Assembly: GCA_016927285.1 (NCBI GenBank) | Contig: JAFGMZ010000005.1 | Location: 1 to 36,060 of the forward strand | Direction: 5' to 3' | DNA from: Chlorobiaceae bacterium | GTDB lineage: Bacteria; Bacteroidota; Chlorobiia; Chlorobiales; Chlorobiaceae | DNA: 36,060 nucleotides | Shown here: positions 1 to 10,270 of the stretch, piece by piece | Layout: each line of letters starts with the position of its first letter | Position numbering within the stretch: the first letter of the stretch is position 1 | Notes under the pieces: generated by a model | The model's input: only the letters and a program-made list of their open reading frames with translations | Databases searched by the model: none | What the model was told of the DNA's origin: nothing | Translations under genes and position numbers: made by a program

Positions 1-45
1 AAAAAAGACTGATGCGATCAAAAGATTTACAGTGGTGGGATATAA

Positions 46-612
46 GCATCAGACCTAAAACGGTATTTTTATAATGACTGCGTCCCTGAGCAGTTCGATA
101 ACATTATCGATGTCAACATTCGCGGGGTTGTTAACGGAATGCTTGCCGCTTATACCCTGATGGTGCGTCGGAAGAACGGACATATCGTCAACACGGCATT
201 GCTGGCAGGTCTTGCTCCTGCTCCGCTGCTTTCGTCTTATGCCATGACCAAGCATGCCGTGGTCGGGTTCAGTACCAGTCTCCGGTACGAAGCCGAGCGG
301 TATGGCGTGCGTATCAGCGCTATTTGTCCGACTGGCGTCGAGACGCCCCTGCTCGACGAGGGAGCTTCCTGTTATGGCCCGAAGCGGTGGCGGCCGGATG
401 TCCGCAACTACCTTGTCCTTGCTGCCGGATCGCTCTGCACGGTTGATATGGTTGCTCGCGATGCCTTCCGTGGAGTGGAATGCAACCGTTCGCTGATCAT
501 CATTCCCGCCCGTGCCAGCCTGACGGCGCAGGCTTACCGTTTCGTTCCGGGACTTGTCGGCGCATTCGGCAGACGGGTCATTGCGAAGGTGATCGGAAAT
601 GGGAGGGGGTAA
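46..612 (+). pseudogene. N-terminally truncated short-chain dehydrogenase/reductase remnant
   Basis: The reading frame from 46 to 612 encodes the C-terminal half of a classical SDR oxidoreductase. The N-terminal Rossmann half with the TGxxxGIG cofactor motif is missing. Homology clearly starts before the first ATG (139): the stretch before it reads FDNIIDVNIRGVVNG, a standard SDR element, but an in-frame TAA at 43-45 closes the frame and no start codon lies between. The YxxxK pair is present (YAMTK), followed by ICPTGVETPLL. The segment that in relatives reads NTASLAG is NTALLAG here, so the usual catalytic Ser is replaced by Leu. Loss of the cofactor half plus loss of this Ser points to a dead gene. 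A short ORF from 139 could be translated but would lack a binding fold. The upstream part could lie outside the window only if the stop is read through. Confidence 0.7.
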
Positions 613-803
613 ACGTCGTTGTTTCGGAGCTGCTTACTTGCAAGAATCAGGTACATGTACTATGGTGCGTACCATTATTGAATTATATCTGCAATTTTAT
701 GGTGAGAATTTGCTTGGTTGAACTGAAATAACATTGTAATTAGTTGTTATGTGTTTATCAAGAAAAATTGCTCTTCTGTGTTCAAACTCCATTTTTCATT
801 GCC

Positions 804-1616
804 ATGATCAGATTTGTTCTTGTTGTCGTATATGCAATACTTGCGATTTTTCAGGCGGGAGTTGCTGCTACCGGTCAACAGACGGTTAATCAGCTACTTG
901 AGTCCAATTCATCAACTGCGATACAATCTGATGAGCCGAATAAGTCCAAAGAGGGGTCCCGTAAAGATTCTGAAATGCCGATTAATTTATTGCCCATGTA
1001 CGGTGCTCCATATGCAGTCAAAAATGCTTATGAGAAAGAAGCGGATGAGGAGTTTATTGCGACGATGACGAAAAACGGCGTTTCGCGCGATTCTGCGGCT
1101 GTTATCTCATGGGCTTTGGGTATGCAGGCTCTTGATAAAAAGGATGGCGAAACCGCGATGAAACGTTTTAATCAATCGTGGCTTCTTGATCAGGATGGTT
1201 TTTTATCTCATTGGGGATTTGGTCAAGTATTGTTCTATTTCAGGGATCCGAAAGAATCCCTGGGGTATTTTGAAAAAAGCCTTTCCCTTTTTGGGTCGAA
1301 GTCGCGCCAAGGTATGAAAAGTATGAAACCGTATCTTTTTTCTGATGCGGCCAGAGCCTATTCGACTGTAGCCATTCTTGATTCGTTACAGGCCCCTGTT
1401 TTGAAGAAAAGAGCTGATGAGCTTTTTGATCAATTATTGCGTGAAAATCCGAAATTCAGGGAAGGGTACACTGCATGGTTGGTTTTTTCCTTCGTGAATC
1501 GGGAATTTCGAAAAGCATGGGATATCGTCCATGCTGCCCGCCGGGCGGGAATTCAGGATCTGCCGAAAGAAATTCTGAAAGCTCTGTCAGATAACATGTC
1601 TGAACCGAACGAATGA
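804..1616 (+). CDS. secreted TPR-like protein of unknown function
   Basis: I do not recognise a named family. The frame is open from 744, but I chose the ATG at 804 because it gives a clean signal peptide (MIRFVLVVVYAILAIFQAG, then a small-residue cleavage region). The 20 residues added by the earlier ATG have no such logic. After a low-complexity Ser/Glu/Lys linker, the mature protein (about 250 aa) is helical. It has a TPR-like pattern around ALGMQALDKKDGETAMKRF and GYFEKSLSLF, and ends in further helices. It is probably periplasmic or membrane-associated. It stands alone between two pseudogenes, so context gives no function. Codon use is slightly more AT-rich than in the genes to its right. 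Confidence is good that it is a gene and low for any role. Confidence 0.7.
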   Translation: MIRFVLVVVYAILAIFQAGVAATGQQTVNQLLESNSSTAIQSDEPNKSKEGSRKDSEMPINLLPMYGAPYAVKNAYEKEADEEFIATMTKNGVSRDSAAVISWALGMQALDKKDGETAMKRFNQSWLLDQDGFLSHWGFGQVLFYFRDPKESLGYFEKSLSLFGSKSRQGMKSMKPYLFSDAARAYSTVAILDSLQAPVLKKRADELFDQLLRENPKFREGYTAWLVFSFVNREFRKAWDIVHAARRAGIQDLPKEILKALSDNMSEPNE

Positions 1617-1839
1617 ATTGCCTGAATCCGGAGTATTCGCAGTGTTCAGACCTGCAAATTCGTTTGAGTTGATCGGTCAAGTTCAATGGTGTGCTGTTGT
1701 ATCCGGATTTCAGGTATGAGAGTATGATATCTGTATGTCGATGGCAGAGAATATTTTTCAGATCAGGGAACGGGGAAGCAGCATATGTTCGTCTATGCGG
1801 TCTGTCAGGGAGGCTGGCCGGCATTCATGACAGCGTATC

Positions 1840-2336
1840 ATGAATGGAGAGTTTTCGACAGGCTTGTTTCTGCAGCTTGCTCTTGGTCCGGTGTTTTTTC
1901 TTGTTATGCAGATTACGTTGCAGCGTACCCCGCTGGATGGATTCTGTTCGTTCGCTGCGGTTGTCCTGATTTTCGGAATGATGATGATTATATCGGCTTT
2001 GGGAATGACATCCGGCTCTGTTTTTCTGCAGGACAATCCTGATTGACGGTCGAGTTTTTTCTCCGCTTTTTTTCTTTCCGTTACCAGCCCGATGACCATA
2101 GTGTTTTGGACAAGCCTGTTTGCTGCGAAAGCCGTCGAACAGGGTTACACGAAACGGTCGCTCACGATTTTTGCGTTTTCTGCCGGTCTTGCGACTCTGG
2201 TTTTTCTCGGTTGCGCTGTTCTGATATTCTCGACCCTCAAGGTTTCAATACCGTTTATGGCAGTAAAACCCTGAATGTGTTTGTCGGAGCAGTGGTCCTG
2301 CTTTATGGCCTCAGGAGAGTGATTGTTTTTTTTTAG
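1840..2336 (+). pseudogene. LysE/RhtB-family amino-acid exporter, disrupted
   Basis: Three pieces read like one LysE-type exporter. The first (1840-2046, frame 1) begins MNGEFSTGLFLQLALGPVFF, the typical first membrane helix with the GP motif, and ends in a TGA at 2044. The second continues in the same frame (2047-2274) with SVTSPMTIVFWTSLFAAKAV and a long hydrophobic helix; this resembles the NP-containing middle helix of the family. The third is in frame 3 (about 2255-2336) and gives the last helix, TLNVFVGAVVLLYGLRR. So there is at least one in-frame stop and one frameshift near an AAAA run at about 2266. The total is about 165 codons against a usual ~205, suggesting a lost segment between the first and second pieces. 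A sequencing error could explain the frameshift but not the shortening. Confidence 0.65.
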
Positions 2337-2438
2337 TCTCCTGAATCAGGCAAGCAGGTCGGTCTATCTAAAGGGTGCAGGACATAGAACGGCAGGAGTC
2401 TTGAGTTCTTTGATGGTGCTGTTTGTAATCGAAGCCCT

Positions 2439-3623
2439 TTACAGCGCTGATCGCAAAATATCCACGATATCAGATTTGCTTATGGGTGGACGACCGGGAA
2501 GACGACCTTCGGAATCATGGGCGACAAGCACGGTATCACTTGCATATCGCTCAAGTAACCGGTCTCCTATGCCTGTTTCGGACAGGCGGGTGGGGCAGCC
2601 TGTCGAGCGCAGGAAAGCCTCGAACCGGTCGATTCCCTCAGCGGCAGCATCCGGGTCTTCAGGGGTTTTCAGCGTAATGCCGAAAATGCGATGCGCGAAT
2701 TGTGCGAAGCGTGAGGGGCGAGTTCCGGCGGCGAAGCGCATCCATGCAGGATTGACAATCGCCAGACCTGCGCCGTGCGCAATGTCGTGGTGAGCGGAGA
2801 GGGTGTGCTCGATCATATGCACCGGATAGGGCGAGAGTGTTCCGGCTTGTACCCATCCGTTGAGGGCGACTACCGATGCCCATTGTACCTGCGTCCGGGC
2901 TTCGATATCGCTTCCGTCTGCTATGGCTTTTGGGCCCCATTCCATGGCGGTCAGCATGACTCCTTCGGCAAAGCGGTCCTGGAGCGGAGTGCCGTCCACG
3001 CCGTTGAAGTACGACTCGGTGACGTGGGTGATGAGGTCACAGATGCCAAAGGCTGTCTGATCGGGCGGTACGCTTGCCGTCAGCTCGGGATCGATGATGG
3101 CATCTTTCGGGTAGAGGCATGGTGCGGAGACGAAGGACTTTACGGTTGTTTTTTTATTGGTGATGACCGCTCCGCCGTTCATTTCGGAACCGGTAGCCGC
3201 AAGCGTGGGGACGGTGACGACGGGGAGCGCCTTCGTCGGGAGTATCCGGTTTTCCTGGCCGGCCATCATCTGCCAGAGGTCGCCCTCATAGAACACTGCC
3301 GCAGCCATGACTTTGGCTGCGTCCATGGTGCTGCCGCCGCCAAGGGCGACGATGACGTCGCAGCCTTCGCTTCGAGCAATTGCTGCGCCTCGCTCGACCG
3401 TTGACAGCCGTGGATTGGGTTCAACCCCGGAGCATTCTGCGGTCGCGACGCCTGCGGTATGCAGGCTTGAGAGCGCCCTGTCCAGGGTGCCGTTTCGCCT
3501 GACGCTGCCGCTGCCGGTTACGAGCAGGGCTTTTTTTCCATGCGCGCTTGCAACTTCGCCAAGTTTCGAGAGTGTTCCTGCTCCGAATACAAGATGCGTC
3601 GGGTTCCGGAATTCGAATTTCAT
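2439..3623 (-). CDS. iron-containing (type III) alcohol dehydrogenase, YqhD/BDH-like
   Basis: A 394-aa group III alcohol dehydrogenase, probably an NAD(P)H-dependent aldehyde reductase. The start at 3623 is chosen because MKFEFRNPTHLVFGAGTL is the family N-terminus; the frame runs 23 codons further upstream without homology. The nucleotide-binding loop GGGSTMDAAK lies at residues 95-104. Putative metal ligands are D196 and H200 (CDLITH) plus H269 and H283 in the segment VHMIEHTLSAHHDIAHG. Their spacings of 4 and 14 residues match those I recall for E. coli YqhD (Asp194, His198, His267, His281). Length fits the family (about 385-395 aa). It lies 58 bp downstream of the M50 protease gene on the same strand. 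The physiological substrate cannot be read from the sequence. Confidence 0.9.
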   Translation of the reverse strand: MKFEFRNPTHLVFGAGTLSKLGEVASAHGKKALLVTGSGSVRRNGTLDRALSSLHTAGVATAECSGVEPNPRLSTVERGAAIARSEGCDVIVALGGGSTMDAAKVMAAAVFYEGDLWQMMAGQENRILPTKALPVVTVPTLAATGSEMNGGAVITNKKTTVKSFVSAPCLYPKDAIIDPELTASVPPDQTAFGICDLITHVTESYFNGVDGTPLQDRFAEGVMLTAMEWGPKAIADGSDIEARTQVQWASVVALNGWVQAGTLSPYPVHMIEHTLSAHHDIAHGAGLAIVNPAWMRFAAGTRPSRFAQFAHRIFGITLKTPEDPDAAAEGIDRFEAFLRSTGCPTRLSETGIGDRLLERYASDTVLVAHDSEGRLPGRPPISKSDIVDILRSAL

Positions 3624-3681
3624 GTTTTTCCGAGCGTTGTTCGTTGTTTCAATACGTGACGTTGTGCAGGATGAGTCTTTT

Positions 3682-4440
3682 TCAGCTTGCAATTTTTACG
3701 ATATCATGCCAGGTAATGACGATCGACAAGCCGAAAATAAGTATGATCCCGGCAACGTTGATAACCTGATATGCTTTTGCACTGAGCGGACGGTTACGGA
3801 CTGCCTCGATAAGTACCATCATGAGCTGTCCGCCGTCAAGTCCGGGAAAAGGCACCAGGTTCATGATTCCGAGGCTGATACTGAGTACGCCGGTAAAGAA
3901 CAGCAGATCTGCAACTCCTCCGTTCGCCGCCTGTCCGGCCATCATGGCTATCCCGAGAGGACCGGAGAGGCTTTCCGCACTGCCCTGACCGGCGAAAAGA
4001 TGGCCGAGCATGGAGAGCGTTCCTGAAACGACCATAAAGAGAGCGTTGGCGCTCGATTGTGCTGCCTGCAACAAAAAAACGCCGTCTTTTACCATAAAAG
4101 CGGGGATGAAAACCAGAAAGGCGAAAACGACGTTGAACAATGGACCGCCGGCCATAATCGAAGCTCTTGAAAGACGCGAAGTTCCCAACAGCTTGCAGGC
4201 ATCTTCGTCGCCGTCAGCTGAAAAACTCACAAAACCGCCGAGCGGCAGCAGACGCAACGTAAATGCTGTTTCCTTGTGACGACAGAAGGTCGCTATACGC
4301 GGACTGAAGGGAAATCCGATGGAAAATTCATACACCGGTACTCCGGCTTTGCGGGCTGCGAGAAAATGACCGAATTCATGGACAAGCACCACGAGCGATA
4401 CGACGAAGATAAAAGCAAATAGTGAAACAAGCATGTTCAT
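3682..4440 (-). CDS. M50-family intramembrane zinc metalloprotease without PDZ domain
   Basis: A 252-aa polytopic membrane protein of the site-2-protease (M50) type. The zinc motif HEFGH is at residues 21-25 inside the first transmembrane helix. The second metal-binding motif is NLVPFPGLDGG with Asp202. Characteristic GGF (68-70) and AGGPLFN (97-103) elements are present. Family members such as RseP are about 450 aa with one or two PDZ domains between the two active-site halves. Here the middle part is only about 60 residues and holds no recognisable PDZ, so this is a minimal enzyme, probably cleaving transmembrane segments of unidentified substrates. It sits 228 bp after hisF and 58 bp before the alcohol dehydrogenase, same strand. 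All catalytic residues appear intact. Calling it rseP would be over-reach. Confidence 0.85.
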   Translation of the reverse strand: MNMLVSLFAFIFVVSLVVLVHEFGHFLAARKAGVPVYEFSIGFPFSPRIATFCRHKETAFTLRLLPLGGFVSFSADGDEDACKLLGTSRLSRASIMAGGPLFNVVFAFLVFIPAFMVKDGVFLLQAAQSSANALFMVVSGTLSMLGHLFAGQGSAESLSGPLGIAMMAGQAANGGVADLLFFTGVLSISLGIMNLVPFPGLDGGQLMMVLIEAVRNRPLSAKAYQVINVAGIILIFGLSIVITWHDIVKIAS

Positions 4441-4668
4441 AGAATCTGAAATGGTATTGAGAGCATAACCTCTTGTATGACAATATATCCAATTACCGGT
4501 TCAGGTCGCAGTGGGCGGGTTTGTTTTATTACGGCAGGGTTGTTGATGCACTTATTTCCGGACCTCTGGATCATTGCTGGCGAGTTGTCGCATGAGCCCG
4601 GGTTGGCTCTCGCGTTTCATGATCGGGAAGGGTTTTTTATAGCGGTGCCCTGTAATACCCGTCAGGCA

Positions 4669-5424
4669 TCAGAGCCTGACGGCAATGCCCCGTTCGCGCA
4701 GGTACTTTTTTGCTTCGCGGATGGTGTATTGCCGGAAGTGGAAGATTGATGCGGCAAGCGCGGCGTCGGCTTTTCCTTTGGTGAATCCGTCGTAGAGGTG
4801 TTCGAGGTTGCCGGCTCCGCCGGAGGCTATAACGGGTATGTGTACCGATGTGGAGACTCTCGAGAGGATGTCGTTGTCGTATCCTTCCTGCGTACCGTCC
4901 CGATCCATGCTGGTCAGCAGAATTTCTCCTGCGCCGAGCTCCTGTACACGCAGAGCCCATTCCACAGCTTCATAAGTGGTCGGATTTTTTCCCGAGTGGG
5001 TATGGACGATGTGCTGCCCGTTTTTATTTTTTACATCTATGGCAACTACGACGGCTTGCGATCCGTATTTTTCGGCGATGCGCGAGATGAGTTCCGGTTT
5101 CTGAATTGCCGCGGTGTTGACCGATACCTTGTCGGCGCCGTGCATGAATACTTCTCGAGCCCTTTCGATGGAGTTGATGCCGCCTCCTACCGTCAACGGG
5201 ATGAATACTTCGCCTGATACCTTGAGTACCTCTTTAAGGGTTGTCTTTCTGGATTCGACCGATGCCGAGATGTCGAGAAAGACAAGTTCGTCGGCAAGTT
5301 CGCTGTTGTAGAACCGCGCTTGCTCGAGAATTGAACCGGCGTCTCTGAGCCCTTCGAAGTTTATTCCTTTTACGACTCTTCCGCCTGTGACGTCAAGGCA
5401 GGGAATGATTCTTTTTGCTAACAT
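4669..5424 (-). CDS. hisF: imidazole glycerol phosphate synthase cyclase subunit HisF
   Basis: HisF is the cyclase half of IGP synthase. With HisH it converts PRFAR and ammonia to imidazole glycerol phosphate and AICAR in cytoplasmic histidine biosynthesis. The product is 251 aa, the usual size, starting [12 protein letters not shown]. Catalytic Asp11 (PCLD) and Asp130 (VVVAID) are in place. The phosphate-binding glycine loops LTVGGGI (78-84) and IASGGAG are present in this (beta/alpha)8 barrel. I start at 5424 rather than at the frame's first ATG (5484) because homology begins exactly at MLAKR. The last codons and the stop lie in a small hairpin (GTCAGGC...GCCTGAC, 4661-4680), which may help termination though no T-run follows. 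No other his gene is in the window. Confidence 0.95.
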   Translation of the reverse strand: MLAKRIIPCLDVTGGRVVKGINFEGLRDAGSILEQARFYNSELADELVFLDISASVESRKTTLKEVLKVSGEVFIPLTVGGGINSIERAREVFMHGADKVSVNTAAIQKPELISRIAEKYGSQAVVVAIDVKNKNGQHIVHTHSGKNPTTYEAVEWALRVQELGAGEILLTSMDRDGTQEGYDNDILSRVSTSVHIPVIASGGAGNLEHLYDGFTKGKADAALAASIFHFRQYTIREAKKYLRERGIAVRL

Positions 5425-5602
5425 GAGGTGGTCCTGAATTTCGCGGTTCGACTGAGAAATGAATAAACATAAAATCTTAAACAAAATTTCAAAGGTATTA
5501 TATTATGAGCGCTTTTGACAGCCGGGATCAGATGTTCTTGTGTTTTTCCGGCTGCTGTTTTCTGCAGGGTTTTCATTCAGCTGAAAAAATGAGGGAGGAG
5601 CC

Positions 5603-5938
5603 ATGAAGTTTCCCGTTTGTGATTATACCGAGTCCGTTGAGGGCTTTTATTCGCAGTGTGCTGGATGTCCGATCGAGAGCCGGGCGCCAGGTTGCGCTCT
5701 CGATGAACAGGAGGATGGTACCTACCTGTTCGATGGTCCGACTCCGCATGGCGGCGTCAGGGCGGTGTTTTATTTCAAGGATAATGCCGGCAACCAGGTG
5801 TCCAAGTATGATGCCGTTCATGTCGAAATTCATGAGCTCGACGAGTCGGGCATGCTGGTTACCATCCTTTACGGCATGGTAGATCCTGAAGGAATGATCT
5901 ATCTGAAAAAGTCCTTGCGCAGTGATGATGCTGAATAA
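5603..5938 (+). CDS. small cysteine-containing protein of unknown function
   Basis: This 111-aa acidic protein is not recognised. It has a strong ribosome binding site (GGGAGGAG, 4-5 nt before the ATG). Four Cys lie in the N-terminal third: C6, C19 and C22 as a CAGC pair, and C31. They are followed by a beta-rich segment (GTYLFDGPTPHGGVRAVFYF) and an acidic tail. The Cys spacing could bind zinc or a small Fe-S centre, or form disulfides; the sequence does not decide. It lies 24 bp upstream of the ferredoxin-NADP reductase gene on the same strand, so the two are probably co-transcribed, and a redox role is a reasonable guess only. There is no signal peptide, so it should be cytoplasmic. Confidence 0.75.
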   Translation: MKFPVCDYTESVEGFYSQCAGCPIESRAPGCALDEQEDGTYLFDGPTPHGGVRAVFYFKDNAGNQVSKYDAVHVEIHELDESGMLVTILYGMVDPEGMIYLKKSLRSDDAE

Positions 5939-5962
5939 GAGAGTCCTGCTTCATGTTCATAA

Positions 5963-7904
<1,942 letters not shown>

Positions 7905-7919
7905 TCTTTTTTTCGATCG

Positions 7920-8795
7920 ATGAGTACCGAAACTGTTTCGATAGCGCTCGTGCAGACATCCTGCACGGCAGATACCCGGGGTAATCTCGACAAAGCCTGT
8001 GTGAAGATACGGGAAGCTGCTGCTGCCGGAGCGCGTATCGTCTGTCTGCAGGAGCTGTTTACCACGCTCTATTTCTGCCAGACCGAGGATTACGCGCCTT
8101 TTGATTATGCCGAGGCCATACCGGGTCCTTCGACGGATCGGTTGCAGGATCTTGCCCGCGAACTGGAGGTGGTGATCGTGGCTTCGCTGTTCGAGAAGAG
8201 GGCGAGAGGTCTGTACCATAATACTGCTGCGGTTATCGATGCCGACGGACGGTATCTCGGCAAGTACCGCAAGATGCATATTCCTGACGATCCGGGTTTT
8301 TATGAAAAGTTCTATTTCACGCCGGGAGACCTGGGTTACAAGGTATTCGATACCCGTTATGCGCGAATCGGCGTGCTTATTTGCTGGGATCAGTGGTACC
8401 CGGAGGCCGCCAGGCTTACCGCGTTGTGCGGAGCGGAAATTCTTTTCTATCCCACGGCTATAGGATGGGCATCGTCTGAACATTCCCGGGAAGTTCGTAT
8501 GGCCCAGCATCAGGCATGGAAAACCATGCAGCTTTCCCATGCAGTGGCTAACGGAGTATTCGTTGCCGCTGCGAACAGGGTCGGCGTCGAGGGCGAGCTT
8601 GAGTTCTGGGGACAGAGTTTCGTCAGCGATCCGTTCGGCCAGGTGATAGCGGAAGCCGCTCATCAGGACGAAACCATCCTGATGGCATCCTGCGACCGCA
8701 GCCGGATCGGATTTTATCGGGCGCACTGGCCTTTTCTTCGAGATCGCAGGATAGAGACCTATGGCGAGCTGCAGAGGCGGTATATCGAGGACTAA
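7920..8795 (+). CDS. aguB: N-carbamoylputrescine amidohydrolase AguB
   Basis: A nitrilase-superfamily enzyme that hydrolyses N-carbamoylputrescine to putrescine, CO2 and ammonia, the last step of the agmatine deiminase route. The 291-aa product has the Glu-Lys-Cys triad at E45 (CLQELF), K118 (KYRKMHIP) and C155 (ICWDQWYPE). The CWDQWYPE motif and the DDPGFYEKFYFTPGD segment are typical of AguB/plant NLP1 proteins rather than of general amidases. It starts 15 bp after menA. The partner gene aguA lies at 10271-11320, separated by a Ste24-type protease gene and the short motif array at 8815-8945. The assignment is strengthened by that pairing. Cytoplasmic. Confidence 0.93.
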   Translation: MSTETVSIALVQTSCTADTRGNLDKACVKIREAAAAGARIVCLQELFTTLYFCQTEDYAPFDYAEAIPGPSTDRLQDLARELEVVIVASLFEKRARGLYHNTAAVIDADGRYLGKYRKMHIPDDPGFYEKFYFTPGDLGYKVFDTRYARIGVLICWDQWYPEAARLTALCGAEILFYPTAIGWASSEHSREVRMAQHQAWKTMQLSHAVANGVFVAAANRVGVEGELEFWGQSFVSDPFGQVIAEAAHQDETILMASCDRSRIGFYRAHWPFLRDRRIETYGELQRRYIED

Positions 8796-8814
8796 GAGAG
8801 CGTGGACCAGAAGA

Positions 8815-8945
8815 GGGAGTATCGGGCACTGCGTGCCCGGGAGTATCGCTCGCTTCGCTTTGCGGGAGTATCGGACGGGTTTCCGTCCGGGAGTAAGGAG
8901 TTGAAGAGAGAAAAAATCTTTTCCCGCGCAGGGAGCGATACTTCC
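8815..8945. repeat. short array of GGGAGTATC motifs with hairpin spacers
   Basis: The motif GGGAGTATC begins at 8815, 8839 and 8864, and a shortened form GGGAGTAAG begins at 8889, giving a period of 24-25 bp. The 15-16 nt spacers differ in sequence, but two of the three are self-complementary: GGGCAC-TGC-GTGCCC (8824-8838) and GGACGG-GTTT-CCGTCC (8873-8888). The middle spacer (8848-8863) pairs poorly. An inverted near-copy GATACTTCC lies at 8937-8945. The array fills most of the 200 bp between aguB and the M48 protease gene. An open frame through it (8802-9005) is repetitive and has no good start, so I treat it as non-coding. It resembles a REP-type or small dispersed element, but one window cannot show dispersal. 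Confidence 0.6.
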
Positions 8946-8995
8946 GGATGCTTCGCATGGCGCAGCTTTTTGACGAATGGTATTGCTGAATATGT

Positions 8996-10249
8996 ATGGT
9001 TATGAATGGTTTCGGTGTTGTGGTGCTTGTTACGCTGCTTTTGACGTTTTTGCTGAAAGTTGCGGCTGATCTGCTTAATCTCAGGGATTCAAGCGGTGAT
9101 CTTCCAGTGGAGTTCGAGGGGGTGTATGATCCGGAGGATTATCGGAAGTCGCAGGAGTATCTGCGGGTTACTACCAGGTTTTCTCTTGCTGCGGCCGCTT
9201 TTGGCCTTCTTTTGCTTCTCGCGTTCTGGTTTGTCGGGGGTTTCGAATTTCTTGACCGCTTTTTACGGGGATTAGGTTTCGGAGTTATCCTGACCGGTGT
9301 GCTTTATATCGTTGCGCTTGTGATTCTGCAGTACCTTGCCGCGCTTCCGTTTACCATCTATCGTACCTTCGTGATCGAAGAACGATTCGGTTTCAACAAG
9401 ACAACTTCGGCCGTTTTTGTCGGCGATATGCTGAAGTCGTTGCTGCTTGCGGCGCTTATCGGCGTTCCGGCTCTTGTGTTTCTGCTTGCTTTTTTCACTT
9501 TTGTCGGCGCGTCGGCCTGGCTCTGGGCATGGGTGGCTTTCGTGCTGTTTTCGCTTGTGCTGCAGTATGTCGCTCCTACCCTGATTATGCCGATGTTCAA
9601 TCGTTTTGAGCCTCTCGGGGATGGCCCCCTCAGGACGGCTATTCTCACGTATGCCGCGAAAACGGGATTTCCTCTTTCGGGTATTTTCGTTATTGATGGT
9701 TCGAAGCGCTCTTCAAAGGCAAATGCCTTTTTTACCGGATTCGGCAGCAGGAAAAGGATTGCGCTTTTCGATACCCTGATAGCCAGTCATACGGTTGACG
9801 AACTTGTAGCTGTGCTCGCTCATGAGATCGGGCATTTCAAGAAGGGTCATGTTGTGATCAATATGGTGCTTGGTATGCTCAATCTTGGCTTCATTTTTTA
9901 TTTGTTGTCGGTTTTCATGAATAACCGCCTGCTTTTCGATGCGTTTTTTATGACTGATCTTTCGGTCTATGGAAGCCTTGTGTTTTTTATGCTGCTTTTT
10001 ACGCCGGCGGAGTTTCTGCTTTCTGTTCTGCTGCAGATGTTATCGCGCAGGCATGAGTATGAAGCCGATGCATATGCCGTAGCTACCGCTGATCGCAAAG
10101 ATGCGCTTGCTGAAGCATTGAAGAAGCTGTCGCGCAGCAGTCTTTCGAATCTTACGCCTCATCCTTTCTATGTGTTTCTCAACTACTCCCATCCGCCGGT
10201 GCTCGACCGTGTCCGTAGAATACAGAGGCTTTCGGCAGTGGAATCGTAA
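8996..10249 (+). CDS. M48 family zinc metalloprotease, Ste24/CAAX-protease type
   Basis: A 417-aa membrane protease of the Ste24 branch of M48. It has an N-terminal multi-helix domain (peptidase M48 N type). The zinc motif HEIGH follows in LVAVLAHEIGHFKKGH (about residues 273-288), and the third metal ligand Glu lies in RRHEYEADAYAVATADRKDA (about 350-370). The NAFFTGFGSRKRIALFDTLI segment before the zinc site is typical of Ste24 enzymes. Length fits Ste24 (about 410-430) and is much longer than HtpX (about 290). Two Met codons are possible (8996 and 9002). In bacteria these proteases probably act in envelope protein quality control; no prenylated substrates are expected. It interrupts the aguB/aguA pair, 21 bp before aguA, with no functional link evident. 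Confidence 0.9.
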   Translation: MVMNGFGVVVLVTLLLTFLLKVAADLLNLRDSSGDLPVEFEGVYDPEDYRKSQEYLRVTTRFSLAAAAFGLLLLLAFWFVGGFEFLDRFLRGLGFGVILTGVLYIVALVILQYLAALPFTIYRTFVIEERFGFNKTTSAVFVGDMLKSLLLAALIGVPALVFLLAFFTFVGASAWLWAWVAFVLFSLVLQYVAPTLIMPMFNRFEPLGDGPLRTAILTYAAKTGFPLSGIFVIDGSKRSSKANAFFTGFGSRKRIALFDTLIASHTVDELVAVLAHEIGHFKKGHVVINMVLGMLNLGFIFYLLSVFMNNRLLFDAFFMTDLSVYGSLVFFMLLFTPAEFLLSVLLQMLSRRHEYEADAYAVATADRKDALAEALKKLSRSSLSNLTPHPFYVFLNYSHPPVLDRVRRIQRLSAVES

Positions 10250-10270
10250 TCAGAAAAGTAATCGACTACT

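Noticed and set aside
744-803. earlier start for the TPR-like secreted protein
   Set aside because: It would bury the signal peptide behind 20 residues with no function.
2775-3404. 209-aa plus-strand open frame opposite the alcohol dehydrogenase
   Set aside because: It is an antisense shadow of a well-supported gene and shows no recognisable protein features.
8815-8900. CRISPR-like reading of the GGGAGTATC array
   Set aside because: Repeats of 9 bp and spacers of 15-16 nt are too short, and two spacers are palindromes, unlike acquired spacers.
8802-9005. 67-aa open frame across the motif array
   Set aside because: Its sequence only reflects the GGGAGTATC repeats (REYRALRAREYRSLRFAG), it has no ribosome site, and composition differs from the neighbours.
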